DNA of 64,000 nt from Mesomycoplasma ovipneumoniae (lineage in GTDB: Bacteria > Bacillota_I > Bacilli_A > Mycoplasmatales > Metamycoplasmataceae), in assembly GCF_038095995.1 (NCBI RefSeq), contig NZ_CP146005.1, positions 496,001 to 560,000 of the forward strand. The letters are read 5' to 3'. Positions 9,922 through 19,950 of this stretch are shown here, piece after piece. The notes beneath the pieces are model-generated. The model ran no database searches. It saw nothing but the letters and a program-made list of their open reading frames with translations, and was not told where the DNA came from. Numbering within the stretch: position 1 is the first letter of the stretch; the number at the start of each line of letters is the position of its first letter. The translations under genes were made by a program, and so were the position numbers.

Positions 9922-10968
9922 ATGATATTAAAATATTCTCTCAAACGGTTAGGACTTGCGCTTTTAACTTTTGTGGCAATTTATATTTTAGTTTTTGTTT
10001 TACTTGCTAATTTTTCGCCTGATCCTTTTGGTGATGTTATTGATAAAGGCGCAAAAGGAGCTGACCAGGCCAAAAAAATTGCTGATTTACACGCAAAATA
10101 TTATTTTGACCAGCCGACTTTAACAAGACTAGCTTATTATACGGCCGATATTTTTCAAGGAAACTTTGGTGCCCGTTTTAAAACTGGCGAAGATGGTAAA
10201 ATTCCTGAATTATTTTTTATGCCACTGCGCTATACAATTTTAGTTTCTTTGCCTTCTTTTTTAATAAGTAGCACTTTAGGACTAGTTCTTGGAACAATTG
10301 CCGCTTATCGGCGTGATCGACTTGAAGATGCGGCAATTTCGGGAATTTCAACTTTTTTTGTTGCAATTCCTTCGTTTGTCCTAGCACCTTTTGTTGTTTT
10401 AATTGCAATTAAAATTGGACTTCCTTTTGAGTTCAAAGATGCCGAAACCTACGGGAGTCTAACCTCGTTTGCCTCACTTTTGCCACCAATTTTTGTCTTT
10501 ACGATTACTTCGATTGCTGGCTATGTTTTTTTAGTTCGAAACCAAGTTATTAGTGTTCTGTCTTCTGAATACATTTTGATTGCAAAGGCAAAAGGGCTTT
10601 CAAAACTAGACATTTTTTTCAAATATGTCTTAAAAAACGCAGCAATTCCGCTTGTAAGATCATTGATTTTTTCTTATATTATTCTCCTTTCAGGCTCAAT
10701 TGTCCTCGAGCAATTTTTCCGAATTCCGGGTAGTTCGACTATTTTAGTTAGTGCTGCCTTTGATGGTGAGATTAATATTTCAATGTTTTCAATTATTTTC
10801 TTTACCTCACTTTCATTAGTTGTTGATATTATTGGTGATTTAAGTTATGTTTTTATGGATCCGCGAATTTCCTTTGGTCAAGACTCACCAGTAAGTTACT
10901 GAGCGCGAATTAAAAATTGAAAAGCACGTAATTATCGACCTGCGGAGGAAAAAAATGCTCGATCCTAA
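9922..10968 (+). CDS. oppB: Oligopeptide ABC transporter permease OppB
   Basis: A 348-residue membrane protein starting MILKYSLKRLGLALLTFVAI. It has the N-terminal helix, a periplasmic-type loop and then the binding-protein-dependent transport domain (from PLRYTILVSLPSFLIS). The EAA loop that contacts the ATPases is YILIAKAKGLSKLDIFFKYV. Two TGA codons near the C-terminus are Trp, extending the frame to TAA at 10966. It pairs with OppC to form the peptide channel. Its last 14 nt overlap the start of oppC. Confidence 0.93.
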
Positions 10969-12112
10969 AGAATTTAACCAAAAATATAATCTCAAAGAAA
11001 ACCAGATAAAACTCCTTAAATTAGCCAGTTTTTCAGAAAAAAACTACCAAGTAACAGGAAAAATTGTTGAACTCTGAAAAGATACAGTCCAAAAATTTTT
11101 TAAGTCAAAAATCTCACTTATTTCCACACTTTTATTTCTTAGTGTGCTAATTATTGCCATTTTTACGATAATTTTTAGTCCGTATAGTGTCAATAAGCCA
11201 ATTTCAAATGCCGATCCTTCGCTTGTCTATGAACAGCTGCCAAGCACTTTAGGGACAATAAAAACAACAATTTCAACCGATATTCTCGAAAAAATCCGGG
11301 CAATTGAAGTTGAAAAAAATATTAGCCTAATTCAAGGTTCAACAAAAGAATTATTCCCTAACCGTTGAGAAATTAACGTCAATCCTTATCAAGTTATGAG
11401 CGCCCTTGAAAATGGAAAAAATTTTATTTCCCTAGTTGGAACTGACCAATTTGGGCGAGATATTTGACTCAGAACTTGACAAGGAACCCTAAATGCACTT
11501 GGAATTTCAGTTCTTATTGCTTTAATTCAATTTTTAATCGGAATTGTGCTAGGAACTTATCTTGGTTATCACATCGGAAGCTGAATTGACAATATTGTTC
11601 TTAGAATTATTGACATTTTTGGCGCAATTCCTTGAATTATTATCTTTATTATTTTTATTGCAATTTGAGGACCATATACAATCACAATTATTATTCTTTT
11701 GTCCCTTACTGGCTGGACAATTCCAACTTATCAAGCCCGTTCTTATACTGTTATTGTTAAAGACGAAGAATATATTTATGCAGCAAAAGTAATTGGCGCT
11801 TCAAAATTCAGACAAATTTATTCACACATTTTGCCAAATATTCTCGGAAAATTACTCTCAACTTTTATTGCAAGTATTTTTTCATCAATTTCAACAATCG
11901 CATCGTTAGCTTTCCTTGGGTTTTTACAAGAAGGACCGGAGTCATCAGCAAATTTAGGACTAATTATTAACTCTTCAGTTCCTCTGGCTGACAAAAATCC
12001 AATTGCGCTGCTTTTACCTTCAATGGTTTTGGTTGCCTTAGCAGTTACAAGTCGATTTATTGCAAACGGAATTCATGATGCACTTGACCCTCGTGTTGGA
12101 GGCAGAAAATAA
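10955..12112 (+). CDS. oppC: Oligopeptide ABC transporter permease OppC
   Basis: A 385-residue permease. It starts at ATG 10955 with Shine-Dalgarno GCGGAGGA located inside oppB; nine TGA-encoded Trp residues lie within the frame. The N-terminal cytosolic tail of about 50 residues precedes the first membrane helix (LISTLLFLSVLIIAIFTIIF). The conserved VGTDQFGRDIWLR block of OppC/DppC proteins and the EAA loop YIYAAKVIGASKFRQIYSHI are present, and the C-terminus ends DALDPRVGGRK as is typical. It forms the second half of the peptide channel. Its stop TAA shares an A with the oppD start (TAATG). Confidence 0.94.
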
Positions 12113-13152
12113 TGGAAAAAAAACGTATTTTAGACGTAAAAAATCTTCGTGTTAGTTTTAAAACCGGCAAAAAACAATATCTTGAAGTGATCAGAGGCAT
12201 TGATCTTAGCGTCTATTCAGGCCAAATTGTTGCCTTTGTTGGCGAGTCGGGTTCAGGAAAGTCTGTCTGCTCAAGATCACTTTTGGGAATCAATAACTTT
12301 GCAAAAACAACTGCGACAAAAATGGAAATTGACGGTGTTGATGTCGCAAATTTTAAAAAAGACTATCAGTGGCGCCAAATTCGCGGTCACAAAATTGGCT
12401 ATATTCCTCAAGACCCCTTAGTTGCCCTAAATCCAACTCGGACAATTGGCAAACAATTGCTTGATGGTCTTAAAAACGACAAGCGCTTTAAAAATAAACA
12501 AGAAAAAATTGACTTTTTAATTAAGTTGCTTGAGTCTTTTGGACTTGAAAATGCCAAAGATCGCTTTTATTCTTATCCGCATACCTTATCTGGCGGAATG
12601 AAACAGCGGGTAGTAATTGCAATGGTAGTCGCCGCTCAGCCTTCAATTATTATTGCTGATGAGCCAACTACGGCACTTGATCCAACGGTCCAGTCTTCTG
12701 TTTTGGCACTTTTAGATGAAATTCGCCATCAATATAAAGTTTCAATTATTTTTATTTCCCATAATATTTCAATAGTTGCTAAATTTTGTGACTATATTTA
12801 TGTAATGTATGCTGGCCGTGTTGTTGAAAAAGGAACTCGCCAAGATATTTTTACAAACCCAAAACACCCTTATACCTGAGCGCTAATTTCGGCAATTCCT
12901 GAGGGTTCAAAAAAAGAAGAACTCTATACAATTAGTGGGAGTCCGCCCGATTTAAGACACCTAACAGCCGGAGATCCTTTTGCCCCAAGAAATGAATATG
13001 CTTTGCAACTTGATTTTGAAAAAGAGCCACCACTTATTAAAATTTCTGAAAGCCACTATGCCGCCACTTGACTTTTACATCCGTCTGCGCCAAAAGTTGA
13101 ACTAAATCCTGAATTAAAAATGAGAATAAAATTATTTAAAGAAGTATTATAA
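12112..13152 (+). CDS. oppD: Oligopeptide ABC transporter ATPase OppD
   Basis: A 346-residue ATPase. Walker A is GESGSGKS at residues about 44-51, the Q-loop is in GYIPQDPLVALNP, the ABC signature is LSGGMKQR, Walker B is IIIADEPTTALDP, and the switch His is in IFISHN. The C-terminal oligopeptide/dipeptide extension (HPYTWALISAIPEG onward) is present; the usual iron-sulfur-type Cys cluster of some OppD proteins is not seen. Start and stop both overlap neighbours by one base, showing tight coupling within the operon. Confidence 0.94.
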
Positions 13153-15482
13153 TGGAAATTGCATTACAGACAAAAAAATTAGAAAAATATTTTATAAACA
13201 AATTTGCAACCGTCAAAGCTGTTGATGGAATTAATTTATTGTTAAAAAAAGGCCAGATTTTAGGCATAATTGGCGAGTCAGGTTCAGGAAAAACCACAAT
13301 TGGTCGCTGTCTTGTTCGTCTTTATGAAAACTTTGGTGGTCAAGTTCAACTTTTGGGTCAAATTATTTCCGGTAAAAAACTCTCACGCAAACAAAACCTG
13401 TTTTTACGAAAAAACATGCAAATGATTTTTCAAGACCCTTTTTCTTCACTTAATAAGCAAAAAAATATTTACTCAATTTTAAAAGAAACACTCGTAATTA
13501 ACGGCATAATTAAATCCAAAATGCAAGATATTTTTCTTGACTGAAATGATTTAATTTTTCACTTCAAGCGAACTCTTGAAAAAAAATACCTTGAAATTGA
13601 ACTTTTAATGCTTCAAGGCCAAAATCACGAAATGGAGCAATTTTTTGCCCACTGACAAGAGCAAATTAAAATAATTGAAGATGAACTTGAGAAATTTAGT
13701 CCAGAAAGTGGCAATCAAAATTTAAATAACGAATTTTTTGGCCAATATTTACTTTATTTTGAGCGCAAACAAAAACTTTTGGCAAGTATTTATAATTTAG
13801 CTTATGAAAATGTGGCCAAATTACACGATTATTTTTACGTAATTCAAAAAATTTACCGTAAAAAAGAGCAGGCAAAAGTTGAGGCCGAATATCGTCAGGC
13901 ACTAAAAGATGTCGAAGACCTAAGATCACTAATTAAAGCCCAAAAGTCATTTTTCAAAAAAACACTCAATGAATCAGGGATTAATTTAAAAAAACAAGCA
14001 AGTCAAGAACTATTTAAATTCACAAATCAAAACAATTTAGTCTCATCTTATATTGCCGAATTTTTCTATGAGTACAAAATTGCAAATAATAACGCTTTAA
14101 CTTCAAGGGATTTGGAAAAATATTCTTTTTATAAAAAACAGGCAATAATTAACCGTCAAATTAGTAAATTTTTAGGCCATCACAGTCGAAAAATCTGAGA
14201 AAAAAATTTATTTTCCTTTTTGGAAATCAGCCAAATTGAGCAAATCATTGAAATTCTTAATAATTTCAAAAAAACGATGTCTGAAAATTATAAAAATGTA
14301 ATTTTTGACAAAACTAATGCCAAAAATTACATTAGCACAAAACAATTTGGTGCTAAAATTTCTGAACATCTTTTGAAACTTGAATTAAACAGTTTCCTTG
14401 AAAGTGCAAAGAAAAACAAGCAAATTTTTGCTCAAAAAGTCAACTTTAGAACAAAATATCTCCAATTTAAAAATATTTACACTGTTAATAAACAAAGAAC
14501 AAATTCTGACACTGAAAATATTGAAAAACTTGCAAAATTAGAAGAAATTTTGGCAAAAAAACAAGTCGAATATGATACAATTAAAAACGAATTTATTCAA
14601 AATTACAACAACTGACTTAGCGAGCAAATCAAAGAAATAAACTTTCAAAAACAGGCTCAGACTGATTTTTTTAGCAAAATTTCGCTCTTAGAGAAAAAAG
14701 TTCTTGCAATTCACCAAAAATTTATTGCAAAAATTAAGTCTACCGCCGAATTCAGCGACCAAATTCGAAACATAGACAACCGTTTTAACGAAAAAATTGC
14801 CATAATCAAGACGCTTAATGTTGAAAAAATCAACATTAGGAATGTTTATAAAAACATTCAACTTTTTTATGGAATCAAAAAACCGCCTACATTTTTCTTA
14901 CTAAAGCGGTCAATTAAGAAATTTATACTGAGCGAACTAATTTATGAAGCACTTGAAAATGTTGGACTTTTGCGTTCATTTGCCTACCGTTATCCGCACG
15001 AGTTTTCGGGCGGTCAGCGTCAGAGGATTGCAATTGCTCGGGCTTTAATTGTTGAGCCAAAAGTTATAATTGCCGATGAGCCAATTGCTTCGCTTGATAT
15101 TTCAATTCAGGCACAAATTATTAACTTGTTAAAAAAATTAGTTAAAGAAAAAAATCTTTCCTTAATTTTTATTGCCCACGATCTTTCTGTTGTTGAATAT
15201 CTTGCTGATGAAGTTTTAATTATGCATGCTGGCAAAATTGTCGAAAAAGGTAAAACTGACGAAATTTTCCAAAATCCAACTCATCCTTATACAATTAATT
15301 TATTAAATTCAATCCCGAAAATTTCAAACGCCCACATTCCATTTAGCCCAATTTTATTTAATAATATTTACCTTGAAGAACAAAAATTTCCTAATGTTAT
15401 TAAAGAATTAAAGCTAAGTCAAAACCATTTTGTCTATGGCACAAAAAAACAACTTGATTCTTGAACTTTGAAAAAAAGTTAA
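13152..15482 (+). CDS. oppF: Oligopeptide ABC transporter ATPase OppF with large internal insertion
   Basis: A 776-residue protein, more than twice the 310-330 residues of ordinary OppF. Walker A GESGSGKT is at about residues 41-48 and the Q-loop MIFQDPFSSLN at about 91. The signature FSGGQRQR appears only at about residue 618, followed by Walker B VIIADEPIASLD and FIAHD. The intervening 450 or so residues (about 125-590) are Lys/Glu/Gln-rich, predicted largely helical or coiled-coil, with no recognised domain. Long OppF proteins of this kind are known in other mycoplasmas. Both nucleotide-binding halves are intact, so the insertion is tolerated or functional rather than disruptive. Frame is continuous with TGA as Trp. 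Confidence 0.92.
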
Positions 15483-15525
15483 AACTAACCAAAAATAAGT
15501 GATTTTTAGTCTAAAAATTTAAAAT
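15480..15525. repeat. 46-bp direct repeat, left copy (partner 16581-16626)
   Basis: Exact copy of 16581-16626, beginning TAAAACTAACC at the oppF stop codon. It contains the left arm of an inverted repeat (AGTCTAAA...TTTAGACT, 15508-15532) that could end the opp transcript. The pair brackets a gene remnant, a terminator, repeat copy 2 and a MITE, so it may record an insertion or a recombination event. Confidence 0.8.
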
Positions 15526-15651
15526 TTAGACTTTGGCAATATTATTTTTGATCCTTTAGACTTAAAAAAGTCCGTGACCGTGGATTTACTAGCGATGCTT
15601 TGGACAAATCTTCAAGGAATTCAACATTCACAAAAAAGCAGCCTTAAATAA
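15523..15651 (+). pseudogene. Start-less gene remnant (about 42 codons)
   Basis: Open frame without a start codon, reading NLDFGNIIFDPLDLKKSV and then TVDLLAMLWTNLQGIQHS to TAA at 15649. The composition looks protein-like, but I cannot assign a family. It is followed by a good terminator (15674-15696), as expected for the true 3' end of a once-complete gene whose 5' part was lost where the 46-bp direct repeat begins. Confidence 0.4.
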
Positions 15652-15673
15652 ACTTTAAAAAACAGATTAATTA

Positions 15674-15696
15674 CCCCTTGAGTTTTAACCAAGGGG
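15674..15696 (+). terminator. Intrinsic terminator after gene remnant
   Basis: Stem CCCCTTG/CAAGGGG with loop AGTTTTAAC, followed by ATTTTTATTATTTT. It is one of the few GC-rich stems in the region. A similar hairpin (CCTTTTGAG...AAAGGG) precedes repeat copy 4 at about 41321-41342. Confidence 0.8.
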
Positions 15697-16580
15697 ATTT
15701 TTATTATTTTAAAATTAACCCTTTGAAAAAAAAAAAAAAAATGTTTGGTCTAAGAAAAAATCCCGAGTTTCCCAGTTTTAAGACAAAAATTCACTTTTTA
15801 GTGAATATAAATATGAAGAAACACCCGTAAATCGGTGTTTTTTTAATGTAAAACCTTAATTTTATAAGTAGCATTTGGTAGCATTTTAAGTAATTTTATG
15901 GTATAATTATAAATTATGAAAAAACAAAAATTAACTAAGTTGGTTTAGTATCGATGTTGCAAAAATTAAGACAAAGGGTTGAATTTAACACTTTAGATCA
16001 GCAAATTATATTTAAAAAACACGATGGTGTCCCTAGCGATCCAAACATTTGAAATAGATATGATTTTTACTTTGATATCTTAATAAATCACTAATAAAAT
16101 TGTAACCAACTTTTACCAAAAAACTTAAAAAAGTCCCTAAAACCGGATACTTTTTTAAAATTACCTTATGAAACTGGGAAACTCGGGAAAAAAAATGTTT
16201 GGTCTAAGAAAAAATTGTGTTATAATAAATAACATTAAGAATGAATTAATAAATTGATATTGAATTAGGGAGGATTTGATTATGTTTTTAGTTTGAAAAA
16301 ATTAAATATTGCGAATTTTCCATCATATTTTTAAATATGATGCAATGCCTTAAATTTGATCGTTTAGAAATCTACAAATTTATGGCTTTTTCTTTTGGCT
16401 CTTTCAAAACTTCACATATTTTTTTAGGCTCAATTTAAATAAAAAGAGTTTTCTATTTGCATTGAGTTTAAATAGTAGTTGTATTTTTTATGGTTTTTGT
16501 CAGTGTATCCATAAATTGATTTTTTGCAGTGTTTTAGCTAAAAAAGTAGTTTAAAAATTTCATAATTTTGCTTTTTAAGG
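15697..16580 (+). repeat. Structured repeat element, copy 2, interrupted by a MITE
   Basis: Core features: A16 tract (15726-15741), -35-like TTTGGT and -10 TATAAT (16222-16227 after the insertion), GGGAGGA Shine-Dalgarno, and micro-ORF ATG TTT TTA GTT TGA AAA AAT TAA at 16282 (MFLVWKN, longer than in most copies). H1 is CATCATATT/AATATGATG, with a C-G pair where other copies have U-A or U.G; H2 and H3 follow. The 426-bp MITE at 15762-16187 sits between the A-tract and the -10 box with a 28-bp duplication, so the promoter is rebuilt on its right but with only eight A. Confidence 0.8.
15762..16187 (+). mobile_element. 426-bp MITE-like derivative of the IS1634-type element, copy A
   Basis: Terminal inverted repeats CCCGAGTTTCCCAGTTTT / AAACTGGGAAACTCGGG match the ends of the full IS at 41969-45042. 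The transposase is reduced to a 10-codon start (MKKQKLTKLV-stop) joined to its last 40 or so codons (from LQKLRQRVEFNTLDQQ), so it cannot transpose itself. A perfect 28-bp target duplication flanks it (15734-15761 and 16188-16215), consistent with the long, variable duplications reported for IS1634. Confidence 0.9.
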
Positions 16581-16702
16581 TAAAACTAACCAAAAATAAG
16601 TGATTTTTAGTCTAAAAATTTAAAATACTAAACTTTTTTGTTAATAAAAAACTTTCATGCTGGAAAATTTGAAAAAATTCTTTTTTTTGCCAATTTTTAA
16701 TG

Positions 16703-16708
16703 TATAAT
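16703..16708 (+). promoter_or_regulatory. -10 box of the pdhCD promoter
   Basis: TATAAT 91 nt before the pdhC ATG, downstream of the last repeat fragment. No convincing -35 at normal spacing; TTGCCA lies 10 nt upstream, too near. The leader of about 80 nt shows no strong hairpin. Confidence 0.5.
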
Positions 16709-16798
16709 TAATTGTTGTATTTTTAATTAAGTATCTTTATTTTTTTATCTAGACAACCCGAAAATCTTTATATTTTAAATTATTAGTTTGGAAATTAT

Positions 16799-17728
16799 AT
16801 GTCAAAAATTTTAGCAACCCCAAAAGCAAGAGCGATGGCTAAGCAAGCAAATATCGATCTTGCTGACCTTAAAATTGAAGGACGAAAAATTGAGTCATCC
16901 GATGTTGAGAATTATCTAAATTCTCTAAAATCTTCGCCTGCTCCTACAGTCGAAGCTCCAAAAGTTGAGGCTCCTACTCCAAAAACCCAACCAGCCTCAA
17001 CAACCACGGTAAGTTCAACATCAAAACTAGATGGAAGACGCGAAAAAATTGCTCCAATCCGTAAAGCGATTGCAAGAGCAATGACAAATTCATGAAATTC
17101 TGTTGCTTACGTTAATTTAGTAAACCAAATTGACGTAACAGATCTTTGAAAACTTCGTAAATCTGTTTTAGAATCAGTGCAAAAAACAACTGGGATAAAA
17201 CTAACATTTTTAGCTTTTATTGCAAAAGCCATTTTAATTGCACTTAGTGAATTCCCAATTATTGCTGCAAAATACGATGAAGCTGCAAATGAAATTGTCT
17301 ATCCTGATACTATAAACTTAGGTTTGGCCGTTGATACTGAAGCTGGTCTTATGGTTCCAGTAATAAAAAATGCCCAAACTCTTTCAATCGTTGAAATTGC
17401 CAGCGAAATTGTTAGACTAGCCAAAGCAGCTCGTGAGCGTAAAATCAAACCAAGTGAAATGCAAGGCGGATCATTCACTATTACTAATTATGGATCTGTT
17501 GGTTCTCTTTATGGTGTTCCGGTAATTAATTATCCAGAATTAGCTATTGCTGGAGTTGGTGCAATTATTGATTCTGCCGAAGTTAAAGACGGACAAATTG
17601 TTGCAGCCAAAATTATGCATTTAACAGTTGCAGCCGATCACCGTTGAATTGATGGAGCTACAATTGGTCGTTTTGCCGCAAGAGTTAAAGAATTATTAGA
17701 AAAACCAGAAATTTTAGGAATTTTATAA
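16799..17728 (+). CDS. pdhC: Pyruvate dehydrogenase E2, dihydrolipoamide acetyltransferase (no lipoyl domain)
   Basis: A 309-residue protein. It starts directly with the peripheral subunit-binding domain (ILATPKARAMAKQANIDL, residues 4-40), then an Ala/Pro/Thr linker (residues 45-80), then the catalytic acyltransferase domain with KLTFLAFIAKA, GLAVDTEAGLMVPVI and the active-site LTVAADHRWIDGA (His and Asp of the DHxxxDG motif). The N-terminal lipoyl domain of normal E2 is absent; PdhD, encoded next, carries one. It transfers acetyl groups to CoA. TAATG overlap with pdhD. E1 genes pdhA/pdhB are not in this window. Confidence 0.94.
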
Positions 17729-19572
17729 TGTATAAATTTAAATTTGCTGACATTGGAGAAGGACTCCATGAAGGAGTAGTCGCCCAAATTTACAAAAAAG
17801 AAGGCGACCAAGTTAATGAAGGTGATTCGTTGTTTTCAGTTGAAACTGACAAAATTACCGCTGACATACCTTCGCCAAAATCCGGAAAAATTGTTAAAGT
17901 TTTAATGGCTGAAGGTGACACAATTCACGTTGGTCAAGAAATTTATTATATTGATGATGGATCAGGTGATAGCGATGTTGCCGAAGTTAAAGAAGTTAAA
18001 ACTGAAGAGAAAAAGGAAGAAGAAGCAAGTGGAGCAAGTGTTGTTGGTGAAGTAAAAGTAAGCAATGATCTTTTAAGTTTTGATTTTGGTCCAAAAAAAT
18101 CAACACCAAAACCAGCTAAAGCTCCTGCCCCAAAAGCTGAAAAAGCACCTGAAAAACCTACCTCTTCTGTAAATACTGGCAAAGTTTACCAAGGTAAAAT
18201 TGACCAAGAATTTGATGTAATTGTTATCGGTTCAGGGCCTGGTGGTTATCTTGCAGCTGCCGAGGCTGGAAAAAGTGGTTTATCAACCTTAATTGTTGAA
18301 AAAGAATATTGAGGTGGTGTTTGTTTAAATGTTGGCTGCATTCCAACAAAAGCAATGTTAAAAACTGCCGAAGTTCTTGATTATGTAACTCACTTTAGTG
18401 ACTATGGTCTTGAAGGAAAAACTGATGTAAAAATTTCCTGAGAGAAAATGCACCAACGAAAAACTGAAGTTGTTAACAAATTAGTTGGCGGAGTTAAGGC
18501 AATTGTAAAATCTGCAAGAGCTACAAGCATTTTTGGCGAAGCCAAATTCCTAGGTGCGCACGAAATTTCAGTTGAAGATAAAGTTTATCGTGGAAAACAT
18601 ATTATTCTTGCAACTGGATCACGTGACCGTAAATTGAATTTACCTGGTTTTGAACAAGGTTACCAATCTGGAAAAATTTTAACTTCAAAAGAAGCAATTA
18701 ATCTTGAAGAAAAAATTAGTTCAATTGTAATAATTGGTGGCGGTGTTATTGGTGTTGAATTTGCCCAAATTTTTGTCGCTGCTGGAGTTAAGGTAACAAT
18801 TTTACAAAATCTTCCAAGACTTTTAGCAAACCTTGATGGCGAAATTTCACAAATTATTACAAAAAACTTAACTGACCGTGGTGTTAATGTTGTCTTAAAT
18901 TCTAATATTATTAGCTATGAAAATGATAGTATTATTTACGAACTTGACGGAAAAAGACAACAAATTAGTGCTGATAAAATTTTAGTAAGCATCGGTCGTG
19001 AGCCAAATTCTGAAGGTCTTAGCGAAGTTGGAGTTGAACTTGATGCTCGCAAAAGTGTTATCGTTGATGATCAATGCAGAACAAATGTTGACGGAGTTTA
19101 TGCAATTGGTGATCTTAGTGCAAAAGCAATGCTAGCCCATGTTGCTTACCGTCACGCCGTTGTTGCAGTAAGTACAATAACTGGAAAAGGTGAAAAATAT
19201 AACGATAAAACCGTTCCAGCTTGCGTTTATACTCATCCCGAAATTGCTTCAGTTGGTCTAACTGAAGAACAAGCAAAAGAGCAAGGTTATGATTTTGTTG
19301 TTGGAAAAGCTAGTTTTGCTCACATTGGAAAAGCAATTGCTGCCGGAGATGCCCACGGATTTGCTAAATTAATTGTTGATAAAAAATATGGCGAAATTCT
19401 TGGTGCTCACTTTATCGGTCCAGTAGCTACTGATATGATTTCAGAAATTGTCGTTTCAATGGATGCTGAGGTAACAATTCATGAACTTGCAGCAGCAATT
19501 CACCCACACCCTACTTATAGCGAAGTAATTTGAGAAGCAGCCCGTGCTGCACAAGCAAAACTAAAAAGATAA
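17728..19572 (+). CDS. pdhD: Dihydrolipoamide dehydrogenase E3 with N-terminal lipoyl domain
   Basis: A 614-residue protein. The lipoyl domain is at residues 1-78, with the lipoylated Lys in ETDKITADI. A Lys/Glu/Ala/Pro linker spans about 85-155. Then comes the flavoprotein: FAD-binding VIVIGSGPGGYLAA, redox disulfide GGVCLNVGCIPTKA, NAD-binding VIIGGGVIGVEFAQ, FAD motif VYAIGDL, and the C-terminal dimerisation domain with the catalytic HPHPTYSE. It reoxidises the lipoyl arm and appears to supply the arm missing from PdhC. A terminator follows at 19614. Confidence 0.96.
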
Positions 19573-19613
19573 AATCAAAATTAGTCAACTCAATTGATTT
19601 CTTCAAAACATTT

Positions 19614-19651
19614 AAAAAAGGGAAATTATTCATTTAATTTCCCTTTTTTTT
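19614..19651 (+). terminator. Terminator of pdhCD
   Basis: Stem AAGGGAAATTA / TAATTTCCCTT with a short loop and a following run of T. It lies 42 nt past the pdhD stop. Confidence 0.85.
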
Positions 19652-19890
19652 GAATTAATGCAAAAAACTAAAAATTTTAAGCCGTTTTGATTTTTGTTTA
19701 TCTTTTTATTGTTGCTTTTTTGTAAATTTGTCCAAATTCTTGTGCAAAATGCAAAATTTTAATTTTTAACCTTTAGACTGTCAATTTTGATGTATTTAAA
19801 TTTGTCTTTAAGTCTAAATTTGTATTGCTTCATTCTGATAGAATTTTTTTTGAATATTCTGGAATAAATATACTATTTTACAAAATCTCT

Positions 19891-19918
19891 TTGTTTTTTT
19901 TTTTTTTTTTGCTAGAAT
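19891..19918 (+). promoter_or_regulatory. Promoter of the P97/P102-like operon containing a T17 tract
   Basis: -35 TTGTTT (19891-19896) runs into 17 consecutive T (19894-19910), and -10 TAGAAT is at 19913-19918. Nearly the whole spacer is a homopolymer, so slippage would change the -35 to -10 spacing. The Shine-Dalgarno TAGGAGG (19934-19940) and ATG 19951 follow. A second TAGAAT at 19925 would be too close to the ribosome site to act as -10. Confidence 0.6.
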
Positions 19919-19950
19919 TTTTTATAGAATACTTAGGAGGAAGTGTGTCG

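Noticed and set aside
13152..15482. OppF split by an inserted gene
   Set aside because: The extra sequence is in frame without a stop, and both ATPase halves keep their motifs; it is an internal insertion domain.
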